Positions 6,270-13,705 are shown, counted from the first letter of the stretch. The stretch is 20,818 nt of DNA from Armatimonadota bacterium (GCA_013816225.1 JACDEQ010000007.1:1-20818); one strand, 5' to 3'. Notes: a model not told the origin generated them from the sequence alone. Program-made: numbers and translations.

Positions 6270-6776
6270 ATGAAATCGGCAATCTTGCGCGCCATGCTCG
6301 TGGCCGTGATCGCTCTCTACACTGCAGCGGCCTTCGCTCAGGACGCGCCGCTCAAAGCCACATTCTTCGTTTTGGGCATGAGCTGAGGGGGTTGCGCGAA
6401 GTCGGTCTTGACTTCGGTCGAAACGCTCGAAGGCTTTGACAAGCCCGAAGTAAACCTTGAATCGAAAACTCTCACCGGCCTGGTTCGTGCCGACAAGCTC
6501 TCCATCCAGCAAATCGTACGCGCGGTCAAGAAGGCTGGCGGCCAGTACGATGCACGCTTGGTTATCGCGGCCGGCGCAAAACCCTCTGCCGAGGCGCTCG
6601 ACCGGTTCCGGTCTCAAGCCGGCAAGCTCGGCGTGCGGGCCGTTTCCGAACCGGACGCCGACCATAAACTCCTTGTTACCTTCGACCTTAACAAGGAGAC
6701 GCGGCTCGATGACATTTTGAAAGCCGCCGTCGAATCTGGCATCGACCTAACAATAACTAGTGATATCAATAACTAG
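6270..6776 (+). CDS. Exported HMA-domain protein, probable selenoprotein (UGA read as Sec at residue 39)
   Basis: Read through the TGA at 6384-6386, the frame gives 168 aa. Residues 1-23 form a clear signal peptide (hydrophobic LVAVIALYTAAAFA, then QDAP). An HMA domain follows: FFVLGMS-U-GGCAKSVLTSVETLEGF, then EVNLESKTLTGLV and LSIQQIVRAVKKAGG. HMA domains bind Cu, Zn or Hg through GMxCxxC; here the first Cys codon is UGA and C42 is kept. The rest (about 75-168) resembles a second, degenerate HMA-like fold without cysteines. A SECIS-like hairpin lies just after the UGA. Selenium at a metal-binding Cys is known for some bacterial HMA/MerP-like selenoproteins, from memory. The ATG at 6270 has only a weak ribosome site. 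An ordinary TGC-to-TGA nonsense mutation is the alternative, but the downstream HMA sequence is well preserved. SelA/B/C/D genes are not in the window. Confidence 0.75.
6384..6417 (+). promoter_or_regulatory. Bacterial SECIS-like hairpin directly after the in-frame UGA
   Basis: UGA is at 6384-6386. CGAAGTC (6397-6403) pairs perfectly with GACTTCG (6410-6416) around the six-base loop GGTCTT (6404-6409), and a bulged G allows one further C-G pair. The loop begins 17 bases after the UGA. From memory, the E. coli fdhF SECIS has a GGUCU loop about 18 bases after its UGA, contacted by SelB, so both position and loop fit closely. Confidence 0.7.
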
Positions 6777-6782
6777 TGATAT
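6751..6782. repeat. Perfect tandem duplication of 16 bp across the stop codon
   Basis: CAATAACTAGTGATAT occurs at 6751-6766 and again at 6767-6782. The TAG stop of the HMA gene (6774-6776) sits in the second copy. Because 16 is not a multiple of three, removing one copy would extend the frame through 18 further codons to the TAA overlapping the GGAGG of the next gene. Confidence 0.9.
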
Positions 6783-6845
6783 ACTGTCTCTTAAGAGCGC
6801 AGGGGCTCTAAGTCCCAGCGCGGGCATCCGAAGGAGGTAACGGCA

Positions 6846-7499
6846 ATGCGTTTATTAGGAATCTTCGCCTTGCTCCTGGCCATGAGCGGAATCTTCGCCG
6901 GTCCGGGGACAAGGAAGGATACTTGGGCCATCGATGCAGACTACATCGAGGCCTGCTCATGCAATTTGTTTTGCATGTGCTACTTCAACACCCACCCAGA
7001 GGGCGGAATGTTCTGTGAGTTCAACAACGCCATCAAGGTCACGAAAGGCCACGTTGGAGATGTCGTCGTGGACGGCACTTACGTGTGGCTCTCGGGCGAC
7101 CTCGGCGGCGATTTCACCAAGGGAATGAAGGGCGCGGTCATCACGTTCGACCCGACCACACCCAAAGACAAACGCGATGCGCTTAAGTTCCTCATGACAA
7201 AGGTCTATCCCGTGAAATGGGAGAGCTTTAAAGAGGACGTAGCGCCGATCACCTGGCACAGGTCCGGCATGAATGGCCACGCCAAGCTGGGCGACAAGGC
7301 CGAGATCACCCTTGAAGGGGCCAAGAACGACAAAGGAAAGCAGACGGTCATCCGCAACCTCAAGTACTGGGGCGCGGATAGGAACGACGGCTTCCAGCTG
7401 GCATATGGCACCCACTTCTACAAGGGCAACGGCTACGACTACTCCCTCGAGAAGAAGAACGGTTTCTTCATCACCATCCATTCAAAGGGCGAAATGTAG
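6846..7499 (+). CDS. Exported DUF1326-type cysteine-rich protein
   Basis: 217 aa. Residues 2-18 are a hydrophobic signal-like helix (LLGIFALLLAMSGIFAG). The mature part opens with W-x-I-D-A-D-Y-I-E-A-C-S-C and the cluster C37, C39, C43, C45, with C57 soon after, the hallmark of the DUF1326 family (YxEaCxCxxxCxCxF). Family function is unknown; the Cys cluster suggests metal or redox chemistry. The start is well supported by GGAGG 7 bases upstream. It lies 69 bases after the HMA selenoprotein candidate on the same strand, with no terminator between, and a strong terminator follows, so the two probably form a two-gene unit acting on a metal or thiol outside the cytoplasm. DUF1326 genes often sit by DUF2182 genes in other genomes, from memory; none is seen here. 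Confidence 0.85.
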   Translation: MRLLGIFALLLAMSGIFAGPGTRKDTWAIDADYIEACSCNLFCMCYFNTHPEGGMFCEFNNAIKVTKGHVGDVVVDGTYVWLSGDLGGDFTKGMKGAVITFDPTTPKDKRDALKFLMTKVYPVKWESFKEDVAPITWHRSGMNGHAKLGDKAEITLEGAKNDKGKQTVIRNLKYWGADRNDGFQLAYGTHFYKGNGYDYSLEKKNGFFITIHSKGEM

Positions 7500-7520
7500 A
7501 GAACGTATTCACGCCTTCCC

Positions 7521-7556
7521 GGCCACGTTCGCCTGAGTGAACGTGGCCTTTTCCTT
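7521..7556 (+). terminator. Intrinsic terminator after the DUF1326 gene
   Basis: GGCCACGTTC (7521-7530) and GAACGTGGCC (7539-7548) form a perfect 10-bp GC-rich stem with an 8-base loop, followed by TTTTCCTT. It starts 21 bases after the stop codon. Confidence 0.92.
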
Positions 7557-7680
7557 AGGGCTGCAACCAACGTTCGTAGCCTTCGGTAAACCTCCACCAG
7601 GGACGTGCAAAGTCAGCCTTGTCATACTGCTAAGATGGTGGGCCTTGCGCGCCCGTTACGTAGGGCGACGTAAACGAACA

Positions 7681-8262
7681 ATGTTACGCATTGCCGCAAT
7701 CATGTTTTCCCTCATTGGCCTAACCGTGGCTTGCTTGTTTCTGCGCGCCATGCTAGCAACCATCCACTCACCGGCGAAACCTGAATTGTTTGCAGCAGAG
7801 CGACTTGACAGCTTCTCCGCAAAATCCCCGTACATCGTCGTGCCATTCGCGTGCGCCGCCGCCCTCCTTCTCGTCGATCGCGCCCGTCGCCACGGAGCGA
7901 GCGCGCTGCATGGATCGGCCACAAGGTTCAAGCCGCACGCAGGTCGGTTTGCGATTGGGATTGTGGCGAGTATTGCGGTTGTAGCAGTGTTGGTAATTCT
8001 GTCCGCTTTCATTTTTCCTACTGGCGAGGGAGAACGCCTTCAGTCCTTTAGCCCCATTCGGGGGAAGAATCAGCCGATAATGATGGAGCCCCTCGAGCTT
8101 GACCGGCCGAGCGTCCGGTACTCCCTGTCGTCGCGGACCGATTCATGCGTCCTTGCGGTCCAGATGAAGAACGTGGTACAGAGGCGCGTCGCCCCGGCGG
8201 CGGGCGTATACGACGCCTGGGAAGGGATTCGAAAGGATTTGCCTCTTGCGATCAAAAGTTGA
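7681..8262 (+). CDS. Predicted membrane protein of unknown function
   Basis: 193 aa from the ATG at 7681. The frame is open upstream to 7537, but that part lacks a ribosome site and overlaps the terminator, so the later start is chosen; even this one has no clear Shine-Dalgarno sequence. Hydrophobic segments lie at about residues 3-25 (IAAIMFSLIGLTVACLFLRA), 49-65 (YIVVPFACAAALLLV) and 93-115 (FAIGIVASIAVVAVLVILSA). A soluble C-terminal part follows with no known motif. No family is recognised, and without a ribosome site or partner genes it may be a weakly expressed or decaying gene. Confidence 0.5.
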   Translation: MLRIAAIMFSLIGLTVACLFLRAMLATIHSPAKPELFAAERLDSFSAKSPYIVVPFACAAALLLVDRARRHGASALHGSATRFKPHAGRFAIGIVASIAVVAVLVILSAFIFPTGEGERLQSFSPIRGKNQPIMMEPLELDRPSVRYSLSSRTDSCVLAVQMKNVVQRRVAPAAGVYDAWEGIRKDLPLAIKS

Positions 8263-8740
8263 CTCAATTGGTGGGCCACCTGACACCGACTTGCCATCGA
8301 GCTTTTCGACAGTCATCGACCAAACTTACTAGTAGCGGGCCGACCAAGCCGATAGTACGGCTCGGAGCGAGCCAAGGCTCGCTTGCGCGGATTGAACCTA
8401 GGAGTACTCGTGCCAAGGGTCGAGCCGGAGTCACCTCGCCCGTGGCCCTAGTGGTCTGCCCCCATTCGTGAAGTCATCTTAGGAGGAGACCTCCTCTGAC
8501 ATGAAAATCGTAGATGTCGAGGGAGCGGGGCACTATTGGCCAAATCGCAAGTGCTGTGAAACGGCCCGGTTGACGACAACCTTGACGACAACCTGGGCGG
8601 ATGGACGACAACTTGGGAGGACGGTGGCGGACGCGGCGTCGGGCGCGCAGGATAGGCGAATCTCTCCGAGCCCAGGGTGTGCCGTCCGCTGCCAAGGGGT
8701 GGCGGCAGCAGTAGGTTGATACTCCTGCATTCCCGCGCAA
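8263..8740. other. 478 bp without a convincing gene
   Basis: The stretch contains two perfect hairpins, GCGAGCC-AA-GGCTCGC at 8367-8382 and AGGAGG-AGA-CCTCCT at 8481-8495. The latter lies 5 bases before an ATG at 8501 that opens a 72-codon low-complexity frame with no family resemblance. The first hairpin has no T-tract, so it is not a standard terminator. A minus-strand terminator for the DUF4139 gene is not obvious. Confidence 0.45.
8570..8593. repeat. Tandem 12-bp repeat TTGACGACAACC (two copies) plus a third core
   Basis: TTGACGACAACC occurs at 8570-8581 and 8582-8593. A third copy of the GACGACAAC core lies at 8604-8612. Read as protein it gives repeated LTTT, but no real gene is apparent, so it is probably a simple local duplication. 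Confidence 0.8.
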
Positions 8741-10198
8741 TTAGCTCAGATCCACTGCAAAGGTATGCACCGTCTTCCCGCCGGCCGGCACCGAGACTTT
8801 CCATTGCGCGGTGGCGGCGTCGCGTTTCACGTGCTTCTCGGATTCGGATATCAGCTTCCATCTGCCGTAGAACGCCTGCACTAGGCGCACGTCGACGGCC
8901 GCGGGTTTTTCGTTGTGCAGAGTTACCTCGACCCATTTGCGAGTTGTCCGCTTGTTGACTTTCTGTGATTTCGTCACCCGGTATTCGGTGTAAACATCGA
9001 ACGCGTCGGCCAAGGTCGCATCCACTCGGGCATCCTTAGGAGTATTACGCACACCCGCTGCGCCCACATAGCGAAGCGAGTCCTTGCTGTCACGCGCATA
9101 AACGCGCAACTCGCCAGCCGGCAACGGCACGCCGAGCGCGTCGGCCGAGCGATTGAAGAACGAGAACGCGTACTGCACGGAGCCTCGCGAGCGGCGGCCC
9201 ACCGGTTCGTTGTAGTAGCCGTAGCTATCCAAGCTAGGCAGACGCGAACTGTAGTCCTTCTTGATCGCGACCTTCTGGCTTGCGATCATGAGCAGGCGGT
9301 TCATCTGGCCTTGAACAACGTCGGCCGGTTTAGCGATCCGATATGCCTGAAGTTCGCCGACGGCCTGGGGCTGCCCGTTCAACGAGGGCATGTTCATCCC
9401 GAGGTCCCCTGCGCCGGCCACGCTTAAGTCCATGGTGGCGGGCATATTGCTCATTTTATAATCGGAATTCCTTTGCCGAGCAGCACGGTTGAGCGACCCG
9501 GCCATCAGCACGACCTTTGCGTCCGGGTAGTCGGTTCCCGTCTGATTTACAACGGACGCCCAGCACTCGAGCGCTATCGAGTTGTCGTCCGGAGAGACGG
9601 TGGCGACGTAGTCCGCGCTCCAAGACAGGCTGCGCGTAAGATAGGCGATCTCCAGGGACGCATCGCGCGCATCACCGGAATCCACTTGTAGCGAAAGCTG
9701 GGGAATCGTCACCATTTCGGCGCCCGCGGGGGCGATAATGGTGCCGGCGGGATTGATGATGAACTTTCCGTCCGTTTGCAGCACGATGTCGCCCTCGGCG
9801 GATACCATGAGGCGGCCCTTGCTGCGGTCGGCCTCGCGGCCGGAGTCCCCATATCTTACGAATTCCACCTCCCGGCCAAGGTAGCGGCGCAGGAGTTCTT
9901 TGCTTGTGTCCACTCCGAGGTCGTAAGAGTGGGAAACGAGGCGCGGCAAGCCGTCAGCCTCGCCGCTCCAACTGAGGAGAACGGACTGCGGTTCCAGGCT
10001 CTTGCTAACGTCTTGGAATATCAGGCGCGAGTTACCCTTGGAGAGCTTGACGGGCCTCAACTCGCGAACCATGCCGAAATCGTCGGCGTAAACGGTCAGT
10101 TCGATGCCCCTTCTTTCGGGATGTGTCTGCGCCGAGACCGTTTGGTCGCGCGCGCACCCAATGAGAAGGGCGATACATAAAATGGGAATGCTTTTCAC
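8741..10198 (-). CDS. DUF4139 domain lipoprotein
   Basis: 485 aa. The N-terminus MKSIPILCIALLIGCA ends in an LIGC lipobox at residues 12-15, so the protein is probably a lipoprotein. The body matches DUF4139-family proteins: an N-terminal beta region (VYADDFGMVRELRPVKLSKG, then LIFQDVSKSLEPQSVLLSW), a central LTRSLSWSADYVATVSPDDN block, then SFFNRSADALGVPLPAGELR and the closing VEVTLHNEKPAAVDVRLVQ. These proteins are thought to be surface or periplasmic and their role is unknown. The GTG start at 10198 is supported by GGAGGTGAT 4 bases upstream. The gene stands alone on the minus strand and diverges from a PEP-CTERM gene. Confidence 0.88.
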   Translation of the reverse strand: MKSIPILCIALLIGCARDQTVSAQTHPERRGIELTVYADDFGMVRELRPVKLSKGNSRLIFQDVSKSLEPQSVLLSWSGEADGLPRLVSHSYDLGVDTSKELLRRYLGREVEFVRYGDSGREADRSKGRLMVSAEGDIVLQTDGKFIINPAGTIIAPAGAEMVTIPQLSLQVDSGDARDASLEIAYLTRSLSWSADYVATVSPDDNSIALECWASVVNQTGTDYPDAKVVLMAGSLNRAARQRNSDYKMSNMPATMDLSVAGAGDLGMNMPSLNGQPQAVGELQAYRIAKPADVVQGQMNRLLMIASQKVAIKKDYSSRLPSLDSYGYYNEPVGRRSRGSVQYAFSFFNRSADALGVPLPAGELRVYARDSKDSLRYVGAAGVRNTPKDARVDATLADAFDVYTEYRVTKSQKVNKRTTRKWVEVTLHNEKPAAVDVRLVQAFYGRWKLISESEKHVKRDAATAQWKVSVPAGGKTVHTFAVDLS

Positions 10199-10436
10199 GG
10201 CATCACCTCCAATGTTGTGAGTGTACCGACGTAAGCGAAGGGTTGAAGATCTAGAAAATTCCTGATCGGTCCGGACGAGACTTCTATTTGGACTAGATCT
10301 TGCTCGTCACTGCCGCGCGGCCTTATGGTGCCTACTTGTGCCACTCCGGATCGCTCCGACTTAACTGTGCTACCATAATCCAGCCGTTCAGCCACCAGCT
10401 CCTCGAAAGGCTAAGGGTTGAGCTGCAGGAAAGAAC

Positions 10437-11246
10437 ATGAAAGTAATTACTGGCGGGCCCTCGAATCTGGTGGCCGTGCTCCTGGCTGTGGGGCTCGGTG
10501 CGAGCGCTTACCCCCAGTTCGACAGCGCCGCCGATCCAATCTACAACGACGGCTGGCAAACGGGCGACAATGGCGGCACAGGTTTCGGGCCTTGGTCGCT
10601 GTCCACGTCCGGGAACGCCGGCAGCCTGGTTATCACCTCAAACAACAACGGCAGCGGCGGCGGTCCCGGCATAGACTCGGCGGGCCGCTCCTTGGGTGGT
10701 TTTGCCGACGACGGCAGCCTATTCGCCGCATCGCGGTTGATCAATACGCCTCTTTCCCCAGGCGACTTTTTCTCAGCTAACTTCGACAACGGATTGGTTG
10801 ACACTTCGGCGCTCGTACTAATGGGGCTTTCGGCGCCGGGCGCAGGCTCGACTATACGGTTCGTGGGGGGCGCCACCAACTATGAACTGGTTGATTCCGG
10901 GGGGTCAGCCACCTCGACGATCGGCTTTACAGACGGCGGACTGCTCGGTCGGTGGGATGTTCTTACCCCCACCAGCTATCAGTTCACTTTGACGCGCCTC
11001 AGCGATAACGCCTCCTGGAACACCACCCGGACGATTGGCAACACCGCTTTCGATCGGTTTATATTCCAAAACGCCGGTGCGGGAGCCACCTTTCAGCACG
11101 ATGCGTTCGTGAACAGCTTTACCGTTGTGCCGGAGCCGGGAACCTTTGCTGCCTTGGGGCTTTGCGCCCTCGCGCTCCTGCGCAAGGGTCGCAAGCCGAC
11201 TCAACGTACACCGTCGGTTGAGCAGCCACAGGGGATATGTTCCTAG
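10437..11246 (+). CDS. PEP-CTERM sorted exported protein
   Basis: 269 aa. A signal peptide at about 1-24 (SNLVAVLLAVGLGASA) leads into a Gly/Ser/Asn-rich beta-type exoprotein. At residues 232-254 the sorting signal PEPGTFAALGLCALALLRKG shows the PEP motif, a membrane helix and a basic cluster, so the protein should be processed by an exosortase outside this window. The ATG at 10437 is preceded by AGGAAAG. An oddity is the 16-residue polar tail after RKGRK, which most PEP-CTERM proteins lack; it overlaps the next gene by 10 bases and may have arisen by loss of the original stop. The role of the N-terminal domain is not recognised. Confidence 0.87.
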   Translation: MKVITGGPSNLVAVLLAVGLGASAYPQFDSAADPIYNDGWQTGDNGGTGFGPWSLSTSGNAGSLVITSNNNGSGGGPGIDSAGRSLGGFADDGSLFAASRLINTPLSPGDFFSANFDNGLVDTSALVLMGLSAPGAGSTIRFVGGATNYELVDSGGSATSTIGFTDGGLLGRWDVLTPTSYQFTLTRLSDNASWNTTRTIGNTAFDRFIFQNAGAGATFQHDAFVNSFTVVPEPGTFAALGLCALALLRKGRKPTQRTPSVEQPQGICS

Positions 11247-11662
11247 GCGGCAAGCCCGGCGCTCCCCATACTATCAAGCTCGCAGCACCATCAGTTGCGC
11301 TTTTCGCGCTCGTCTGCATTGCCGTGACGCTCGCCCTCGGTGCCGGCTGCAGAAAGGCGGATCCTGTGGAGGGTGACTACGTGATCAACGAGCTTGAAGA
11401 CCCACGCTTCCCACGCCGAAACAAAATTGGCGAACTAAGGATTCAGGCGAACCAGTTCACGATGTGGTTTGGTGACAGGAATTACGAGGGAACCTGGAAG
11501 CGTGAGGGTGATTATGTCGAATTGCTGGACCCATCTCAGGGACAGCTAAAAGTGAAGGTCTATTTTAAGGTGAAGGTCGTGAGTGACGACCTTCTGGAGC
11601 CCGTTGACTGGACCCCATCCGAAACCTTTTGGCCATGGGGCGAGATTCGACGAAAGAGATGA
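11237..11662 (+). CDS. Small exported lipoprotein-like protein of unknown function
   Basis: 141 aa. A long signal-like segment at residues 15-37 (APSVALFALVCIAVTLALGA) ends in GAGC with C38, an imperfect lipobox. The soluble part (EGDYVINELEDPRFP, ELRIQANQFTMWFGDRNYEG, TWKREGDYVELLD) looks like a small beta-barrel of the kind that reads as a lipocalin-like or DUF-type fold; no family is named. The ATG at 11237 lies 2 bases after AGGGGA and overlaps the PEP-CTERM gene by 10 bases, so translation may be coupled. Confidence 0.65.
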   Translation: MFLGGKPGAPHTIKLAAPSVALFALVCIAVTLALGAGCRKADPVEGDYVINELEDPRFPRRNKIGELRIQANQFTMWFGDRNYEGTWKREGDYVELLDPSQGQLKVKVYFKVKVVSDDLLEPVDWTPSETFWPWGEIRRKR

Positions 11663-11698
11663 GGAGCGAGGCAGTCCCTCATGCTAGGATAATCACGT

Positions 11699-12166
11699 AT
11701 GCCTGTCATACAAGTCGAAACCTATATCGGTGCTTCTGCAGACGTCTGTTTTGACTTAGCTCGAAATGTTCATGCGCACGTTTCCAGTGCGGAGCGCTCC
11801 AAGGAAAGGGTCGTCAGCGCTCCAGAGTCGGGTCTCCTAGAACTCGGTGACGAAGTAGTTTTCGAGGCCGTGCATTTTGGCGTAAAACAGCGCCTTCGAT
11901 CGAAAGTCGTCGAATATGACCGTCCCCGGCTATTCGTCGACGAGATGCAATCGGGGGCATTTAAGGTGCTGCGACACGTTCACGAATTCGAGCAGGTTGG
12001 GGCAGGTACGAAGATGGTGGATCAAATGACATTCGAATCACCGTTCGGTTTCCTCGGAGCTGTTCTCGACAGGCTCCTCCTGACTGGGTACTTGCGCAGA
12101 TTTTTGATTGCCAGAAATTCAGTCCTTAAGAGACTGGCTGAGACTCCAACAGCGCGCCATTCATAG
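11699..12166 (+). CDS. SRPBCC (START-like, cyclase/dehydrase) family protein
   Basis: 155 aa, matching the usual length of the family. The N-terminus (IQVETYIGASADVCFDLARN) and the later strands (LELGDEVVFEAVHFGVKQRL, then FKVLRHVHEFEQVGAGTKMV, then DQMTFESPFGFLGAVLDRLL) follow the SRPBCC pattern, ending in the long C-terminal helix (LRRFLIARNSVLKRLAE) that covers the ligand cavity. The ligand is unknown. No ribosome site precedes ATG 11699; instead TAGGAT or GATAAT lies 5-8 bases upstream, which suits a leaderless transcript. Confidence 0.83.
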   Translation: MPVIQVETYIGASADVCFDLARNVHAHVSSAERSKERVVSAPESGLLELGDEVVFEAVHFGVKQRLRSKVVEYDRPRLFVDEMQSGAFKVLRHVHEFEQVGAGTKMVDQMTFESPFGFLGAVLDRLLLTGYLRRFLIARNSVLKRLAETPTARHS

Positions 12167-12475
12167 CGCCGCAAAACCCGCTCCCAGTGTCCCATGGATG
12201 AGCGAAACCAATCGAAAGTGCGAGAGATGGTTCACGGCTGCCGGTCAATCTTGGCCAGCGGGCAGATCTAGGAGCTTGTCATCGAAATTGCTAAGCGGAG
12301 GAGCGACAGATCCTAAGTGTCTAATTTTTTGGGCGCAGTTCATCGCGATAAAAGGGGACCACCCCACCCAGCCTAGCGCGTGAATCGGCCTCGCTGGGTT
12401 TCATGGCCGAGCGGAGCGCCCACCGTTGCGCTGGTGACCGCCGCTCACGACAACCTCACCACGCGCGCGGATTTA
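12167..12475. other. 309-bp intergenic stretch with a broken short frame
   Basis: From an ATG at about 12195 a frame reads MDERNQSKVREMVHGCRSIL, is cut by TAG, continues as ELVIEIAKRRSDRS, is cut again by TAA, and ends in DKRGPPHPA. The helical look suggests a decayed small regulator or transposase piece, but no family can be named. No terminator or palindrome stands out. Confidence 0.3.
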
Positions 12476-12964
12476 CTACGTAGCGTGATCTTCCAACTCA
12501 GCCACGATCATCTCGGCGCGGAACGGATCGGGGTCGCTCTTTAGGAGCGATTCGTATTTGCGCATAGTCGCCTCCTCCTCCACCTGCTCTTCGATGAACC
12601 ACTGCAAGAACTGGAACGACGTGAAGTCCTTCTCGTCGAGGGCCATTTGCGCCATTGTCTGGAACTGCTTGGTTACCAGCTGCTCGTTCTTTAGTGCGGA
12701 TTGGATGACCTCCATCGCGGAGTCGTATGTTGTCGGAGCCTCGGAGACCGCGGGAAGCGTGAAGGCGGCGTCCACATCGATGAGAAATTGGATGATCTTC
12801 ATCGCGTGGCCGCGCTCCTCGACCGACTGCTTATGGAAGATGTCGGCCCATTTTTCGAGGTCTTGAAGGCCGAAGTACGCGGCCATGCCCAGGTATATCT
12901 GGCTAGCGCCGAGTTCGTGGCCGACCTGCTCCTTTAGAGCTTTCGCGAGCTTCTTGCTGATCAT
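12476..12964 (-). CDS. ftnA: Ferritin (FtnA type)
   Basis: 162 aa. It stores iron as a 24-subunit shell and oxidises Fe(II) at a diiron centre. The ferroxidase residues fall at the same numbers as in E. coli FtnA: E17, E50 and H53 (SVEERGHAM), E94 (NEQL), Q127 and E130 (FIEEQVEEE). No Met is placed as a bacterioferritin haem ligand. The frame is open 18 codons further upstream, but the ATG at 12964 (MISKKLAKALKEQVGHE) matches family starts and has AAAGGG just upstream. The gene is alone on the minus strand and diverges from the pseudogene that follows. No Fur box is clear. Confidence 0.95.
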   Translation of the reverse strand: MISKKLAKALKEQVGHELGASQIYLGMAAYFGLQDLEKWADIFHKQSVEERGHAMKIIQFLIDVDAAFTLPAVSEAPTTYDSAMEVIQSALKNEQLVTKQFQTMAQMALDEKDFTSFQFLQWFIEEQVEEEATMRKYESLLKSDPDPFRAEMIVAELEDHAT

Positions 12965-13021
12965 GCCCTTTATCTTACTCCGTTGGCAGGCGGTTTGGAA
13001 TCGCCGGGGTCGGGACACCGT

Positions 13022-13027
13022 ATTATA
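13022..13027 (-). promoter_or_regulatory. Candidate -10 box of the ferritin gene
   Basis: The minus strand reads a perfect TATAAT at 13022-13027, 57 bases before the ferritin ATG. No good -35 box lies 16-18 bp upstream (best GCAAGT). The box sits in the short divergent gap with the decayed PEP-CTERM gene. Confidence 0.4.
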
Positions 13028-13033
13028 TGGATT

Positions 13034-13705
13034 GTGAAATGGATACTTGCGCTTGCCATTGCATTATTGCCGGCCTTTGCGAATTGCGGACTCTAAGAGA
13101 CCTACGATAACGGAAGCAACGTAGAAGGTTGGAGCCTTGGGCCACCTGGAACGATCCTCCCCGATGGCGGAACCCGGCTTGGTATCACCACACGGACCAA
13201 CTTGACACGACCGCGCCGTGGGGACGAACCGAGTTCGGAGGCGAGTCGGTGTTCACAGGCTATTATCGCGCGGCCGGCGCTATTGGAGTTCCCGTGGACT
13301 TCAAACTCTTCCGCGTTGACTTTTCGGCGGAAGAGAGGCCATTGACCTTGACACTGTTGGTAGATAACGGCACGCCCGTTGACTTCAGCGACGACTGGAT
13401 GGCCTATTACAAGTTCGGATTTCGTGCCGCTCGTAGGAGGGATGGAAGTCGTTTTTCCTTCGATATCGATTCCTCGTCAAAGACGCTTCCAGCCGGCTGG
13501 CTGACCATTGCCCTGGGCCCGGACTCGCCGCAAAACCCCGAGTGGAACGACGTGAACACCAATGGGGACCAACTCGGCTACCTCTGGGGCGCCCGAGTTC
13601 TTCTTCATCTTCCGAATGTGGGAAATCGGGATGGACAACAACGGCACCCAGATGGTGCCGGAACCGCTGCCTTTATCGGCTCGGCTTGGCAAATGCGCTT
13701 CTGAT
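13034..13705 (+). pseudogene. Decayed PEP-CTERM-type exported protein gene
   Basis: GTG at 13034 opens MKWILALAIALLPAFANCGL, a good signal peptide, and is stopped by TAA at 13094. The same frame continues as ETYDNGSNVEGWSLGPPGT, then the reading moves to another frame (NPAWYHHTDQLDTTAPWGRT, later FRVDFSAEERPLTLTLLVDN). Around 13420-13460 fragments of the expected text are spread over three frames (DFVPLVGG, GWKSF, SFDIDSSSKTLPAGW). Near 13590 it shifts again to APEFFFIFRMWEIGMDNN and VPEPLPLS, a PEP motif. The text resembles choice-anchor-like exoproteins of PEP-CTERM organisms. One nonsense codon and at least four indels make it non-functional. Confidence 0.78.

Noticed and set aside
6030..6386. 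A single 118-codon plus-strand gene ending at the TGA at 6384
   Set aside because: Its first half is the frameshifted nuclease remnant and its last 38 codons are the signal peptide and first strand of the HMA gene, which continues past the TGA. It is two unrelated things that happen to share a frame.
6408..6776. A separate gene beginning with TTG after the UGA
   Set aside because: It would begin inside the HMA domain, after the metal site and without a signal peptide or ribosome site; reading through the UGA explains the whole protein better.
8367..8382. GCGAGCC-AA-GGCTCGC as an intrinsic terminator
   Set aside because: No T-run follows on either strand and the two-base loop is too tight.
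8501..8719. 72-codon frame after AGGAGGAGACCTCCT
   Set aside because: The ribosome-site-like AGGAGG is locked in a perfect hairpin, and the product is low complexity from a local 12-bp duplication.
10195..10395. 66-codon minus-strand frame overlapping the DUF4139 start by GTGA
   Set aside because: The overlap is tempting, but the product has no signal or family pattern and the region is better explained as the leader of the DUF4139 gene and the divergent promoter area.
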